DNA from: Mycobacterium sp. IS-1496
GTDB lineage: Bacteria > Actinomycetota > Actinomycetes > Mycobacteriales > Mycobacteriaceae
Direction: 5' to 3'
DNA length: 64,000 bases
Assembly: GCF_001499995.1 (NCBI RefSeq)
Contig: NZ_LQIU01000056.1
Location: 124,001-188,000 of the forward strand
Made by a program: the position numbers and the translations under genes. Below the pieces are notes generated by a model. The model had not been told where the DNA came from, ran no database searches, and saw only the letters and a program-made list of their open reading frames with translations. Shown here piece after piece: positions 31,311 to 39,621 of the stretch; the first letter of the stretch is position 1; every line of letters starts with the position of its first letter.

Positions 31311-31344
31311 CTGTAGACACCTACAGTCACATGCCCGGTGACTG
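31311..31344. promoter_or_regulatory. Two overlapping dyads in the divergent intergenic region
   Basis: CTGTAG-ACAC-CTACAG (31311-31326) and CAGTCAC-N7-GTGACTG (31324-31344) are both perfect inverted repeats that share three bases. They lie between the prenyl synthase and the fused gene. They look like operator sites, perhaps of the regulator of the former permease/formamidase locus; the binder is unknown. Confidence 0.5.
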
Positions 31345-31436
31345 TGCGCCCAAACCACACTTCGCCGTCCGGCATGCCGGGCCGCCCGCGTCATGCCCAT
31401 ACTTGCGTGTCCTTCGGGCAGCGAAAGGGCGACCAG

Positions 31437-32231
31437 ATGACGTCCAGTGCGCAAACAGGCTCGGCGCCAACCGAATTGAGGCGCGAGTTCTCACTGTGGT
31501 CGGCGTTCGCATTCGCGTTCGCGTTCATCTCGCCGATCGTGGCGATGTACGGGATCTACGGACTGTCGCCGGAGCCCCGGGACGCGATCCTCGGCAGCCT
31601 CACCGGCGACGCATTCACCGACGCCGCCGCCGAGGCGGCGCGCACCGCGCCGCCGCGCGAGAACGGCGGCAACCAGGACATCAAGAACCTCACCAAGGGC
31701 AGCCGCATCTTCTACCCGGTGTTCGTCGACGGTGCGAACCTGTCGGTCGGCGACCTTCACTTCTCCCAGGGCGACGGTGAGATCACCTTCTGCGGCGCCA
31801 TCGAGATGGGCGGGTTCATCGATCTGCGCGTCGACGTGATCCCCGGCGGTATGGAGACCTACGGCGTCAGCGAGAACGCGATCTTCATGCCCGGCAACAC
31901 CGATCCGCAGTACTCGGAGTGGCTGGCGTTCTCGGGCACGTCGGTCACCCTCGACGGCGAACAGCGTTACCTGGACTCGCATCTGGCCTACCAGCGGGCC
32001 TGCCTGCACGCGATCGACTACCTCACCAAGTTCGGTTACAGCCCCGAGCAGGCCTACCTGCTGCTGGGCGCCGCACCGATCGAGGGCCGGCTGTCCGGTG
32101 TGGTCGACATCCCGAATGCCTGTGCGACGGTGTACATCCCGACAGCCATCTTCGACTTCCCGGTGACGCCGTCGGCGGCGGGGCCGGTGAAGATCGACCC
32201 GGGGATCGGGGCGCCGCACTCGTCGTTCTGA
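31437..32231 (+). pseudogene. In-frame fusion: amino-acid permease N-terminus joined to formamidase C-terminus
   Basis: 264 aa open frame with a good ribosome-binding site (AAAGGG). Residues 1-43 (LRREFSLWSAFAFAFAFISP, then IVAMYGIYGL) match the start of an APC-family permease. From about residue 44 (SPEPRDAI, then PPRENGGNQDIKNL, FSQGDGEITFCGAIEMGG and VVDIPNACATVYIPT) it is the C-terminal two-thirds of an acetamidase/formamidase. Permease and formamidase genes are often neighbours, so one deletion could have joined them in frame. The formamidase N-terminal portion and all but one or two permease membrane segments are missing, so neither original function is likely. Confidence 0.8.
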
Positions 32232-32234
32232 CGT

Positions 32235-33434
32235 TCAGTCGCGGCCGTGCCCGTTGGACTCCGCGAAGTCGCGGGCGCGGGCGTCGGCCTCCGGGCTGCC
32301 GGAGAACACCGCCGAGCCCACCCGTCGGGTCTCGCCACCGGTGGTGTCGTCGCGCCGCGGCGCCGGCCGGCTGGTCTCCAGCCGGTACCGCGGCGCGGTG
32401 CCGTGGGTGCGCCGGATCCAGTCGACCAGCCCCTCGCGCACCGCGCACTGCAGATCCCACAGCGCGCTCGCGTCGGGGGCGCTGACCAGGACCCGCACCC
32501 GCACGAACCCGCCGACCGCATCGGTGACCTGCAGGACGCCGCTGCGGCCGTCCCACTGGTCGCTTTGTGCCAGCAGGCGGTCCAACTCGGCGCGCATGTC
32601 GTCGAAGGGCACGGAGAAGTCGACGTCCAACTCGACGGTGCCCATGATCTCGGTGGCGCTGCGCGTCCAGTTCTGGAACGGGGTGGTGGTGAAGTAGGTG
32701 CACGGCAGGACCAGGCGGCGTTCATCCCAGACCCGGACCACCACGTAGGTCAGGGTGATCTCCTCGATACGCCCCCACTCCTCTTCGAGCACCACCACGT
32801 CGCCGACGCGGATGGCGTCGGAGAACGCGATCTGCAGCCCGGCGAACACCGATCCCAGCGAGGTCTGCGCGGCCAGGCCCGCGACCACCGACAACACACC
32901 GGCCGAGGCGAACAGCGTGGTGCCGATGTCGCTGAACGCCGGGAACGTCATGAGGATCGCGGCGGACCCGAGGACGACGACGATCGCGACCGCCAGCCGT
33001 CGCAGCACCGTCACCTGGGTGCGCACCCTCCTGCGGTGCCGGTCGGCGTCGGTCAACCCGGCGTCACCGCCGCCGAAGCGTGAGATGACCTGGCGCTCGG
33101 CGACATTCACCAGCCCGGTCACCAGCCACGTGACCGTCGCGATGAGCGCGATGACCAGGGCGTGGTCCACCCAGCCGCGCCAGGCCGTCGCCGGATCGGC
33201 GGTGCGCTGCACCGCGATCGTCGCCGCCACCACCATCAGGATGGCCCGGATCGGCAGCCGCGTGCACACCTCGACGTCCTTGACGATGTGGCTTCGGCGT
33301 GCCACCCGCGACAACACCCAGGTGAGCACGATGCCCAGCAGGTAGGCGGCGACGACGGCGCCGGCCACCCAGCTGAGGGTGACGGCGAGATCGGTGGCGG
33401 ATCGGAGTTCGGTCTCTTCGGGCATCGGGGGCAT
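32235..33434 (-). CDS. MscS-family mechanosensitive channel
   Basis: 399 aa if started at ATG 33434; ATG 33425 and a longer frame to 33509 are possible. There are four N-terminal membrane segments, then the MscS pore helix and beta domain (SAGVLSVVAGLAAQTSLGSV, then FAGLQIAFSDAIRVGDVVVL near residue 215). A cytoplasmic mixed domain and a disordered charged tail follow. TACCGT upstream (minus strand, near 33470) may be the -10. It protects against osmotic downshock or moves small solutes. Confidence 0.9.
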   Translation of the reverse strand: MPPMPEETELRSATDLAVTLSWVAGAVVAAYLLGIVLTWVLSRVARRSHIVKDVEVCTRLPIRAILMVVAATIAVQRTADPATAWRGWVDHALVIALIATVTWLVTGLVNVAERQVISRFGGGDAGLTDADRHRRRVRTQVTVLRRLAVAIVVVLGSAAILMTFPAFSDIGTTLFASAGVLSVVAGLAAQTSLGSVFAGLQIAFSDAIRVGDVVVLEEEWGRIEEITLTYVVVRVWDERRLVLPCTYFTTTPFQNWTRSATEIMGTVELDVDFSVPFDDMRAELDRLLAQSDQWDGRSGVLQVTDAVGGFVRVRVLVSAPDASALWDLQCAVREGLVDWIRRTHGTAPRYRLETSRPAPRRDDTTGGETRRVGSAVFSGSPEADARARDFAESNGHGRD

Positions 33435-33552
33435 CTGCTCCACAGCTCGGGTTCGACGGACCGTCCCGACGGTAGCGGCGTCGGCGCGACGCGTCATATG
33501 ACCGCGCACTCATATGTCGCACGGATCGACTCGGATCGGACAAGATGACGCC

Positions 33553-33858
33553 ATGGCTGCGGTCACGGATCCGAACGGGACGGCGTGGTCGGTGCACCGA
33601 CAGTGGTGGCCGTTCCCCGGCGTGTTCGATCTCACCCTCGATCTGTTCGGACTCCTGCTGGCACTGCCATTCCTGGTGCTCTGGCCGTTCTGGCTCGCGA
33701 CCAAGTGGCTGGGCGCGCGGTGGACGATCATCGTCGAACGCGACGGCGAGGAGGCGAGTCGCGAACTCGTCCGCGGGTGGCGGCGGTCCGGAGGGCGCAT
33801 CGCCGAACTGGCGTGGGAGATCTCACAGGGCGCCCGGTCCGGACGGTTCGTGATCTGA
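33553..33858 (+). CDS. Small membrane-associated protein, paralogue A
   Basis: 101 aa. Order: N-terminal basic/aromatic segment (WSVHRQWWPFPG), a hydrophobic stretch (LFGLLLALPFLVLWPFWLATKW), then a basic C-terminal region with RELVRGWRRSGGRIAELA. The next gene encodes a protein of the same design, so the two arose by tandem duplication. Function unknown. Two bases separate the genes. Confidence 0.7.
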   Translation: MAAVTDPNGTAWSVHRQWWPFPGVFDLTLDLFGLLLALPFLVLWPFWLATKWLGARWTIIVERDGEEASRELVRGWRRSGGRIAELAWEISQGARSGRFVI

Positions 33859-33860
33859 CC

Positions 33861-34211
33861 GTGCCGGAACTCAAGGACGCGAACGGGGCGCGGTGGCGCG
33901 TGCGCCGACGCTGGATGCCGCTGCTCGACCGCCTGGACATGCTCAACTGGGGCAACGACTGGTTCGGCCTGCTGCTGTTCGTGATCGCGCTGCCGTTGGT
34001 GCTGGCGTGGCCGTTCTGGGCGCTGGGAAAGCTGTGCGGGGTGCCGTGGAAGGTCGTGGTCACCCGTGAGGGCGAGGACGTCGCGGAGGAGAGGATCAAG
34101 GGGTGGCGCGCCTCGGGGCGGCGGATCGCCGAGATCGTCGACGGCATCCGCGTCGCCGGGGTGGTGCCCGCGCCGGGCGCACCGCCGCAAGATCTGCGTC
34201 CGTACACCTGA
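33861..34211 (+). CDS. Small membrane-associated protein, paralogue B
   Basis: 116 aa with a GTG start 2 bases after paralogue A. It has the same layout: aromatic N-terminus (WRVRRRWMPLLDRLD), hydrophobic stretch (WFGLLLFVIALPLVLAWPFW), the VVVTREGEDVAEERIKGWRA block matching IIVERDGEEASRELVRGWRR of paralogue A, then a Pro-rich end. Function unknown. It precedes the SOS-type promoter of ruvC. Confidence 0.7.
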   Translation: MPELKDANGARWRVRRRWMPLLDRLDMLNWGNDWFGLLLFVIALPLVLAWPFWALGKLCGVPWKVVVTREGEDVAEERIKGWRASGRRIAEIVDGIRVAGVVPAPGAPPQDLRPYT

Positions 34212-34247
34212 GCGGTGTGTCTGCCGGTGCCCGCGCGGGAGGCCCGC

Positions 34248-34271
34248 TAGGGTTGTCGAACACGTGTTCTC
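34248..34271 (+). promoter_or_regulatory. ruvC promoter with LexA-type SOS box
   Basis: TAGGGT (34248-34253) is a plausible -10. TCGAAC-ACGT-GTTCTC (34256-34271) matches the mycobacterial SOS box TCGAAC-N4-GTTCGA at 10 of 12 positions. The box lies just downstream of the -10, about where transcription starts. AAGGGG serves as the ribosome-binding site of ruvC. ruvC is a known LexA target in M. tuberculosis. Confidence 0.7.
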
Positions 34272-34286
34272 ACGAAGGGGCTTGCC

Positions 34287-34841
34287 GTGCGGGTGATGGG
34301 AGTCGATCCCGGGTTGACGCGTTGCGGGCTCTCGGTCATCGAGAGCGGGCGCGGTCGCCAGGTCATCGCGCTCGACGTCGACGTGGTGCGGACCCCCTCC
34401 GACGAGCAACTGCACCGCAGGCTGCTCCTCATCAGCGACACGGTCGAGCACTGGATGGACACCCACCGGCCCGACGTCATCGCGATCGAGCGGGTGTTCT
34501 CCAACCACAACGCCTCCACCGCGATGGGTACGGCGCAGGCCGGTGGGGTGATCGCGCTGGCCGCCGCCAGACGTGAGATCGACGTGCACTTCCACACGCC
34601 CAGCGAGGTGAAGGCCGCGGTCACCGGCAACGGTCGCGCCGACAAAGCTCAGGTGACCGAAATGGTGACGAGAATCCTTGCGCTGCAGGCGAAGCCCACG
34701 CCGGCGGACGCCGCCGACGCATTGGCGCTGGCGATCTGCCACTGCTGGCGCGCCCCCATGATCGCCCGGATGGCCGCCGCGGAGAAGCTGGCCGCCGAAC
34801 AGCGCCGCACGTACCGGGCCAAGCTCAAGGCGGCGAGATGA
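34287..34841 (+). CDS. ruvC: Holliday junction resolvase RuvC
   Basis: 184 aa, GTG start. A dimeric nuclease that cuts Holliday junctions. The catalytic acidic residues are visible: Asp in MGVDPGLTRCG, Glu in AIERVFSNHN, and the late Asp pair in PADAADALALAICH. It is first of ruvC-ruvA-ruvB and coupled to ruvA by an ATGA overlap. It is likely damage-induced through the LexA box upstream. Confidence 0.97.
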   Translation: MRVMGVDPGLTRCGLSVIESGRGRQVIALDVDVVRTPSDEQLHRRLLLISDTVEHWMDTHRPDVIAIERVFSNHNASTAMGTAQAGGVIALAAARREIDVHFHTPSEVKAAVTGNGRADKAQVTEMVTRILALQAKPTPADAADALALAICHCWRAPMIARMAAAEKLAAEQRRTYRAKLKAAR

Positions 34842-35431
34842 TCGCCTCGGTGCGCGGTGAGGTCATCGACATCGCGCTCGACCACGCGGTGATCGAGGCC
34901 GCCGGTGTCGGCTACAAGGTGATGGCCACCCCGTCGACGCTGGCCACGCTGCGCCGCGGCGCGGAGTCGCGCCTCGTCACCGCGATGATCGTGCGCGAGG
35001 ACTCGATGACGCTGTACGGGTTCGCCGACGGCGAGTCCCGCGACCTGTTCGGCACACTGCTGGGGGTGTCCGGTGTGGGCCCGAAGATCGCGTTGGCGAC
35101 GCTGGCCGTCTACGACGCCCCGGCCCTGCGCCAGGCGCTGGCCGACGGCGACATCACCGCGTTGACCCGTGTGCCCGGCATCGGCAAGCGCGGCGCCGAG
35201 CGGATGGTGCTCGAACTGCGCGACAAGATCGGCCCGGTGACGGGCACCGGCGCGGTGGCGAGCGCGGTCGGCGGCCACGCCGTGCGCGGCCCGGTCGTCG
35301 AAGCCCTCGTCGGCCTCGGGTTCCCGGCCAAACAGGCCGAGGAGGCGTGCGACAAGGTGCTCGCCGCCGATCCGGACGCCACCACGTCGAGTGCGCTGCG
35401 CGCGGCGCTGTCGATGCTCGGGAAGAAGTAG
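34838..35431 (+). CDS. ruvA: Holliday junction DNA helicase subunit RuvA
   Basis: 197 aa. A tetramer that binds the four-way junction and loads RuvB. The OB-fold N-terminus (MIASVRGEVIDIALD) is followed by two helix-hairpin-helix motifs (GVSGVGPKIALATL and RVPGIGKRGAERMVLEL near residues 70-125). The C-terminal RuvB-contacting domain (VEALVGLGFPAKQAEEA) is complete. It overlaps ruvC by 4 bases. Confidence 0.97.
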   Translation: MIASVRGEVIDIALDHAVIEAAGVGYKVMATPSTLATLRRGAESRLVTAMIVREDSMTLYGFADGESRDLFGTLLGVSGVGPKIALATLAVYDAPALRQALADGDITALTRVPGIGKRGAERMVLELRDKIGPVTGTGAVASAVGGHAVRGPVVEALVGLGFPAKQAEEACDKVLAADPDATTSSALRAALSMLGKK

Positions 35432-35434
35432 CCA

Positions 35435-35459
35435 GCGATGAGCCGCTTGCGCGAAGAGC
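35435..35459 (+). repeat. Copy of the HIT-gene repeat core between ruvA and ruvB
   Basis: GCGATGAGCCGCTTGCGCG followed by AAGAGC. It is nearly identical to the core of the 33-bp units at 22422-22487, with one extra base. It fills most of the 37-base ruvA-ruvB gap. Confidence 0.8.
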
Positions 35460-35468
35460 AGACCTGAT

Positions 35469-36542
35469 ATGGGCAGATTCGACGAGTCCGGCGCCGAAGA
35501 ACCCGAAGCCGACGACCGTGACGTCTCACCCGCACTGACCGTCGGCGAGGGCGACATCGACGCCAGCCTGCGGCCCCGGTCGCTGGGGGAATTCATCGGC
35601 CAGCCACGCGTGCGTGAACAGCTGCAGCTGGTGCTCGAGGGCGCCAAGAACCGCGGCGGCACCCCCGACCACATCCTGCTGTCCGGTCCGCCGGGTCTGG
35701 GTAAGACGTCGCTGGCGATGATCATCGCCGCCGAACTCTCGTCGTCGCTGCGGGTGACCTCGGGTCCGGCGCTCGAACGCGCCGGGGATCTGGCGGCGAT
35801 GCTGTCGAACCTCGTCGAGGGTGACGTGCTGTTCATCGACGAGATCCACCGGATCGCCCGGCCCGCCGAGGAGATGCTCTACCTCGCGATGGAGGACTTC
35901 CGGGTCGACGTCGTCGTCGGCAAAGGTCCTGGCGCCACGTCGATCCCGCTCGAGGTCGCGCCCTTCACCCTGGTGGGCGCCACCACCCGGTCGGGTGCGC
36001 TGACCGGCCCGCTGCGCGACCGGTTCGGCTTCACCGCGCACATGGACTTCTACGAGCCGGCCGAACTCGAACGGGTGCTGGCCCGGTCGGCGGGCATCCT
36101 CGGGATCCACCTCGGTGCCGAGGCGGGCGCGGAGATCGCCCGGCGCTCGCGTGGCACGCCCCGCATCGCCAACCGGCTGCTGCGCCGGGTGCGCGACTAC
36201 GCCGAGGTGCGGGCCGACGGCGTCATCACCCGCGACATCGCCAAGGCCGCACTGGAGGTCTACGACGTCGACGAACTGGGGCTCGACCGGCTCGACCGTG
36301 CGGTGCTGTCGGCGTTGACCCGCAGCTTCGGCGGCGGACCGGTCGGTGTCTCGACGCTGGCGGTCGCGGTCGGGGAGGAGGCCACCACGGTCGAGGAGGT
36401 GTGCGAACCGTTCCTGGTGCGTGCGGGGATGATCGCGCGCACCCCGCGTGGCCGCGTCGCCACCGCGTCGGCCTGGACGCACCTCGGCCTGACCCCGCCC
36501 AGCGGCGTCACCGGACTGGGCCAGGCCGGACTGTTCGACTGA
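35469..36542 (+). CDS. ruvB: Holliday junction branch-migration ATPase RuvB
   Basis: 357 aa, about a dozen residues longer than the M. tuberculosis protein at the N-terminus. A hexameric AAA+ motor that drives branch migration with RuvA. Walker A is GPPGLGKTS near residue 79, Walker B LFIDEIHRI near 120, sensor 1 LVGATTR near 170, the arginine-finger region GPLRDRFGF and a C-terminal winged helix. A repeat element, rather than a tight overlap, separates it from ruvA. Confidence 0.97.
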   Translation: MGRFDESGAEEPEADDRDVSPALTVGEGDIDASLRPRSLGEFIGQPRVREQLQLVLEGAKNRGGTPDHILLSGPPGLGKTSLAMIIAAELSSSLRVTSGPALERAGDLAAMLSNLVEGDVLFIDEIHRIARPAEEMLYLAMEDFRVDVVVGKGPGATSIPLEVAPFTLVGATTRSGALTGPLRDRFGFTAHMDFYEPAELERVLARSAGILGIHLGAEAGAEIARRSRGTPRIANRLLRRVRDYAEVRADGVITRDIAKAALEVYDVDELGLDRLDRAVLSALTRSFGGGPVGVSTLAVAVGEEATTVEEVCEPFLVRAGMIARTPRGRVATASAWTHLGLTPPSGVTGLGQAGLFD

Positions 36543-36555
36543 GAGGGGACCAGAC

Positions 36556-37194
36556 ATGGGCAGCGGCACCATCCGGATCGGCGGCGTGTGCGGTCTGATC
36601 AGCGCAGGCGCCGCGATTCCCGCCTACCTCGCCGGCTCGCCGGAGCGGCCGAGGACCCCTGACCAGGCGAGCGCCTACTTCGCCGACGCGGCGTCCTTCG
36701 TCACAGCCAACGGCACCGTGCCGCTGCTGCACCTGCTGTTCGGCCTGGCGTTCCTCGGGGTGCTGCTGTCGCTGTTGCGGTCGGCGGCCGGCCCGACCGG
36801 CGCGGTGTACACGGCGGTCGTCGGCGGCACGATGTTCATCGCGCTGACCGCCGCCGGGCTGGCGGCCGAGGTGGCCGTCCCGGCGGCGATCGCCCGGTCG
36901 TCCGACGTCACGCTGATCGACCACGCGCCACCGTTCCTGACGCTGGCGGTGTGGCTCTACCACTACAGTCACATCGGTTCGGCCGCACTGGTTTTCGCGA
37001 CCGCCTATGTCGTGTGGCGCACCGGCGTCCTGCCCAGGTGGTCGGCGGGGCTGGCCGTGCTCGGAATCCTCCCGCTGCTGCACACCTGGGTCGGGCTGCC
37101 GGGCGCCTACAGCATGGTCGCCTGGATCGGCCTGACCGGCCTGCTCATGCTCGCCATCCCGCCGGTCGTCCGCGTGGAGAGCGTGGTCGCCTGA
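36556..37194 (+). CDS. Multi-pass membrane protein, unknown function
   Basis: 212 aa with a GAGGGG ribosome-binding site. About six hydrophobic segments are spread along the length, with a conserved-looking HYSHIGSAALVFATAYVVWR block near residue 140. The layout resembles DUF4386-like membrane proteins, but I cannot assign it firmly. It starts 13 bases after ruvB and may be read through from it. Confidence 0.7.
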   Translation: MGSGTIRIGGVCGLISAGAAIPAYLAGSPERPRTPDQASAYFADAASFVTANGTVPLLHLLFGLAFLGVLLSLLRSAAGPTGAVYTAVVGGTMFIALTAAGLAAEVAVPAAIARSSDVTLIDHAPPFLTLAVWLYHYSHIGSAALVFATAYVVWRTGVLPRWSAGLAVLGILPLLHTWVGLPGAYSMVAWIGLTGLLMLAIPPVVRVESVVA

Positions 37195-37322
37195 CCCGAG
37201 CAGCCCAGCAGCTGCAGGTCGGTGGCGTACGTGACGATCACCGCAGCCGCCACGTGCGAGCGCGGCCGCGATTACGCGGGGCCGCCCTCGGGTACCCGGT
37301 GCGCACGACAGAGGAGGCAACA

Positions 37323-38105
37323 ATGATCGGATCCGAGCGTCCGGACAAGCCGCGCGGCGGCCGCATGAGGATTCCCCGTAGCCGCGGCGCTATCAGTGGA
37401 TTCCTGCTCATCCTGCTCGGCCTGTGGGGTGCGCTCATTCCGTTCGTCGGGCCGAACTTCGATTTCGCGTTCACCCCGGATCAGCCGTGGACGTGGACGA
37501 ATGCCAGAGGGTGGCTGGAAGTGCTGCCCGGTGCCGTGACCGTGGTGGGCGGCCTGCTCATGTTGACGTCGCGCAACCGCGCGACCGCGTCGCTCGGAGC
37601 GTGGCTCGCCGTCGCCGCCGGCGCGTGGTTCGTCGTCGGGCGTGCGCTGGCCGGGCCGCTGGGCCTCGGCAGCGCCGGCACTCCGGTGGCCGGGACCGAC
37701 ACCAAGCGGGTGTGGCTCGAACTCACCTACTTCTACGGCCTCGGCGCCCTGATCGTCTTCCTCGGTGCGCTCGCGCTCGGACGGCTGTCGGTCCGCAGCG
37801 TCCGCGACGTGGAGTACGCGCAGCGCCCCCTCACCGACCGTGACCGCACCCTGGCGGACCACGACCGCACCACTGCGACCCACACCGGGCCCCAACCGGT
37901 GGCCGGCGCTCCGGTCGCACACACCGGTCCGCAGCCGGTGGCGCAGACCGGTCCCCAGCCGGTGACGCAGACCGGGCCGCAACCGATGGCCGCACCTGCG
38001 GGCGCTGCGCCCGCCGGGGCGGCCGGACCTGCTACCGGCCAGCGCAAGCGCGGACTGCTCGATCGGATCCGCGGCGGGCGGAACCGGCCGATGGCCCACC
38101 ACTAG
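37323..38105 (+). CDS. Membrane protein with Pro/Gln repeat tail
   Basis: 260 aa, with AGGAGG before the ATG at 37323. The N-terminal 160 residues have four membrane segments (for example ISGFLLILLGLWGALIPFVG). The C-terminus contains at least four near-copies of HTGPQPVA/QTGPQPV, an Ala/Pro stretch and a basic end (RKRGLLDRIRGGR). The repeat tail is probably disordered and cytoplasmic. Function unknown. Confidence 0.72.
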   Translation: MIGSERPDKPRGGRMRIPRSRGAISGFLLILLGLWGALIPFVGPNFDFAFTPDQPWTWTNARGWLEVLPGAVTVVGGLLMLTSRNRATASLGAWLAVAAGAWFVVGRALAGPLGLGSAGTPVAGTDTKRVWLELTYFYGLGALIVFLGALALGRLSVRSVRDVEYAQRPLTDRDRTLADHDRTTATHTGPQPVAGAPVAHTGPQPVAQTGPQPVTQTGPQPMAAPAGAAPAGAAGPATGQRKRGLLDRIRGGRNRPMAHH

Positions 38106-38171
38106 CAGCAGTCGATGAGAGGTCCCGGTCGTCGGGAGACCCGAGGGGTGACGACCGGGATCTCTGCTGCT
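38104..38171. terminator. Nested inverted repeat between convergent genes
   Basis: Outer arms AGCAGCAG (38104-38111) and CTGCTGCT (38164-38171) enclose inner arms TCCCGGTCGTC (38123-38133) and its complement (38150-38160). It occupies the whole gap between two convergent stop codons. It lacks a T-run but is well placed to act as a two-way terminator. Confidence 0.6.
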
Positions 38172-39604
38172 CAGCCGATGTAGGCCATCACGTGCTTGAC
38201 GCGGGTGTAGTCCTCCAGCCCGTACATCGACAGGTCCTTACCGTGTCCGGACGATTTGAAGCCGCCGTGCGGCATCTCCGCGACCAGCGGGATGTGGGTG
38301 TTGATCCACACGCATCCGAAGTCCAGCGCCGCCGACACCCGCAGTGCCCGTGACACGTCCTTCGTCCACACCGACGAGGCCAGCCCGTACTCGACGCCGT
38401 TGGCCCAGGCGATCGCCTCGTCCTCGTCGGAGAAGCTCTGCACGGTGATGACCGGGCCGAAGATCTCCTGCTGGATCATCCGGTCGTCCTGCAGCAGTCC
38501 GCCCACCACCGTGGGTTCGATGTAGAAACCCTTGTCGCCCTGGCGGTTTCCGCCGACGGCGACCTTCGCGTGCGACGGCACGTCGTCGAAGAAGCCCAGC
38601 ACCCGGTCGAGCTGGTTGACGTTGTTCACCGGCGGCACCCAGGCGTCCTCGTCGTCGGCCGGCTTGCCGAACGTCGTCGTCGCCGCCTTCGCCTGCTCGG
38701 CCAGCGCGTCGGTGAGGTCGGAGGCGATCCGCGCCGGTGCGAGCACCCGGGTGGCAGCCGTGCAGTCCTGTCCGGCGTTGAAGTAACCCGCCGTCGCGAT
38801 GCCCTCGGCGGCCGCGGCGATGTCGGCGTCGTCGAACACGATCACCGGCGCCTTGCCCCCGAGTTCGAGGTGGGTGCGCTTGAGGTGCCCGCCGGCGCTG
38901 ACCGCGACAGCCCGGCCCGCGGCGACCGAGCCGGTGATCGCCACCATCTCCGGCGTCGGGTGGGCGACCAGGCCGGCGCCGGTCACGCGGTCACCGGTGA
39001 CGACGTTGAGCACCCCGGGCGGCAGATGCCTGGCCGCCAGTTCGGCCAGCATCACCGTGGTCACCGGGGTGGTGTCACTGGGTTTGATGACGACGGTGTT
39101 GCCCGCGGCGATCGCTGGGCAGATCTTCCAGATCGCCATCATCATCGGGTAGTTCCACGGGGCCACCTGCCCGATGACACCGACCGGTTCGCGGCGGATC
39201 CACGACGTGTGGTTCTCCATGTACTCGCCCGCGGACTTACCCTCCAGCACGCGCGCCGCGCCGGCGAAGAACCGGATCTGGTCGACCATGGGCGGGATCT
39301 CCTCGGCCATGGTGACGTGGTTGGGCTTACCGGTGTTGCGGCCCTCGGCGGCGACAAGATCGTCGGCGGCCTTCTCCACCTCGTCGGCGAAGTCGAGCAG
39401 CGCCTTCTGCCGCTGGGCCGGTGTGGTCCGCTTCCAGTCCTTGAACGCCTTCGACGCCGCGGCGTAGGCGTTGTCGATGTCCTGTTCGTTGGACACCGGT
39501 GCGGTGCCGTACTCCTCGCCGCTCGACGGGTCCACCAGCGGCATCGTGGCGCCGGAGACGGAGTCGACCAGTTGGCCGTCGATGAAGTTCTTGACCGTGG
39601 TCAT
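38171..39604 (-). CDS. Aldehyde dehydrogenase (gamma-aminobutyraldehyde dehydrogenase type)
   Basis: 477 aa; ATG 39604 follows GGAG at six bases. It is an NAD(P)-dependent oxidation enzyme. Key residues are present: VAPWNYP, LELGGKAPVIVFDD with the catalytic Glu, and the nucleophile Cys in NAGQDCTAATR near residue 277, followed by EIFGPV. The sequence is closest in style to gamma-aminobutyraldehyde dehydrogenase (PatD/YdcW) and lies 17 bases after gabT. Together they suggest putrescine/GABA catabolism: aminobutyraldehyde to GABA, then to succinate semialdehyde. Betaine-aldehyde dehydrogenase is an alternative. Confidence 0.88.
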   Translation of the reverse strand: MTTVKNFIDGQLVDSVSGATMPLVDPSSGEEYGTAPVSNEQDIDNAYAAASKAFKDWKRTTPAQRQKALLDFADEVEKAADDLVAAEGRNTGKPNHVTMAEEIPPMVDQIRFFAGAARVLEGKSAGEYMENHTSWIRREPVGVIGQVAPWNYPMMMAIWKICPAIAAGNTVVIKPSDTTPVTTVMLAELAARHLPPGVLNVVTGDRVTGAGLVAHPTPEMVAITGSVAAGRAVAVSAGGHLKRTHLELGGKAPVIVFDDADIAAAAEGIATAGYFNAGQDCTAATRVLAPARIASDLTDALAEQAKAATTTFGKPADDEDAWVPPVNNVNQLDRVLGFFDDVPSHAKVAVGGNRQGDKGFYIEPTVVGGLLQDDRMIQQEIFGPVITVQSFSDEDEAIAWANGVEYGLASSVWTKDVSRALRVSAALDFGCVWINTHIPLVAEMPHGGFKSSGHGKDLSMYGLEDYTRVKHVMAYIG

Positions 39605-39621
39605 GCAGTTCTCCTTGTCTG

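Noticed and set aside
37860..38000. Direct repeats as a CRISPR-like array
   Set aside because: They are codons of the HTGPQPV protein repeats, without unique spacers of constant length; no cas genes.
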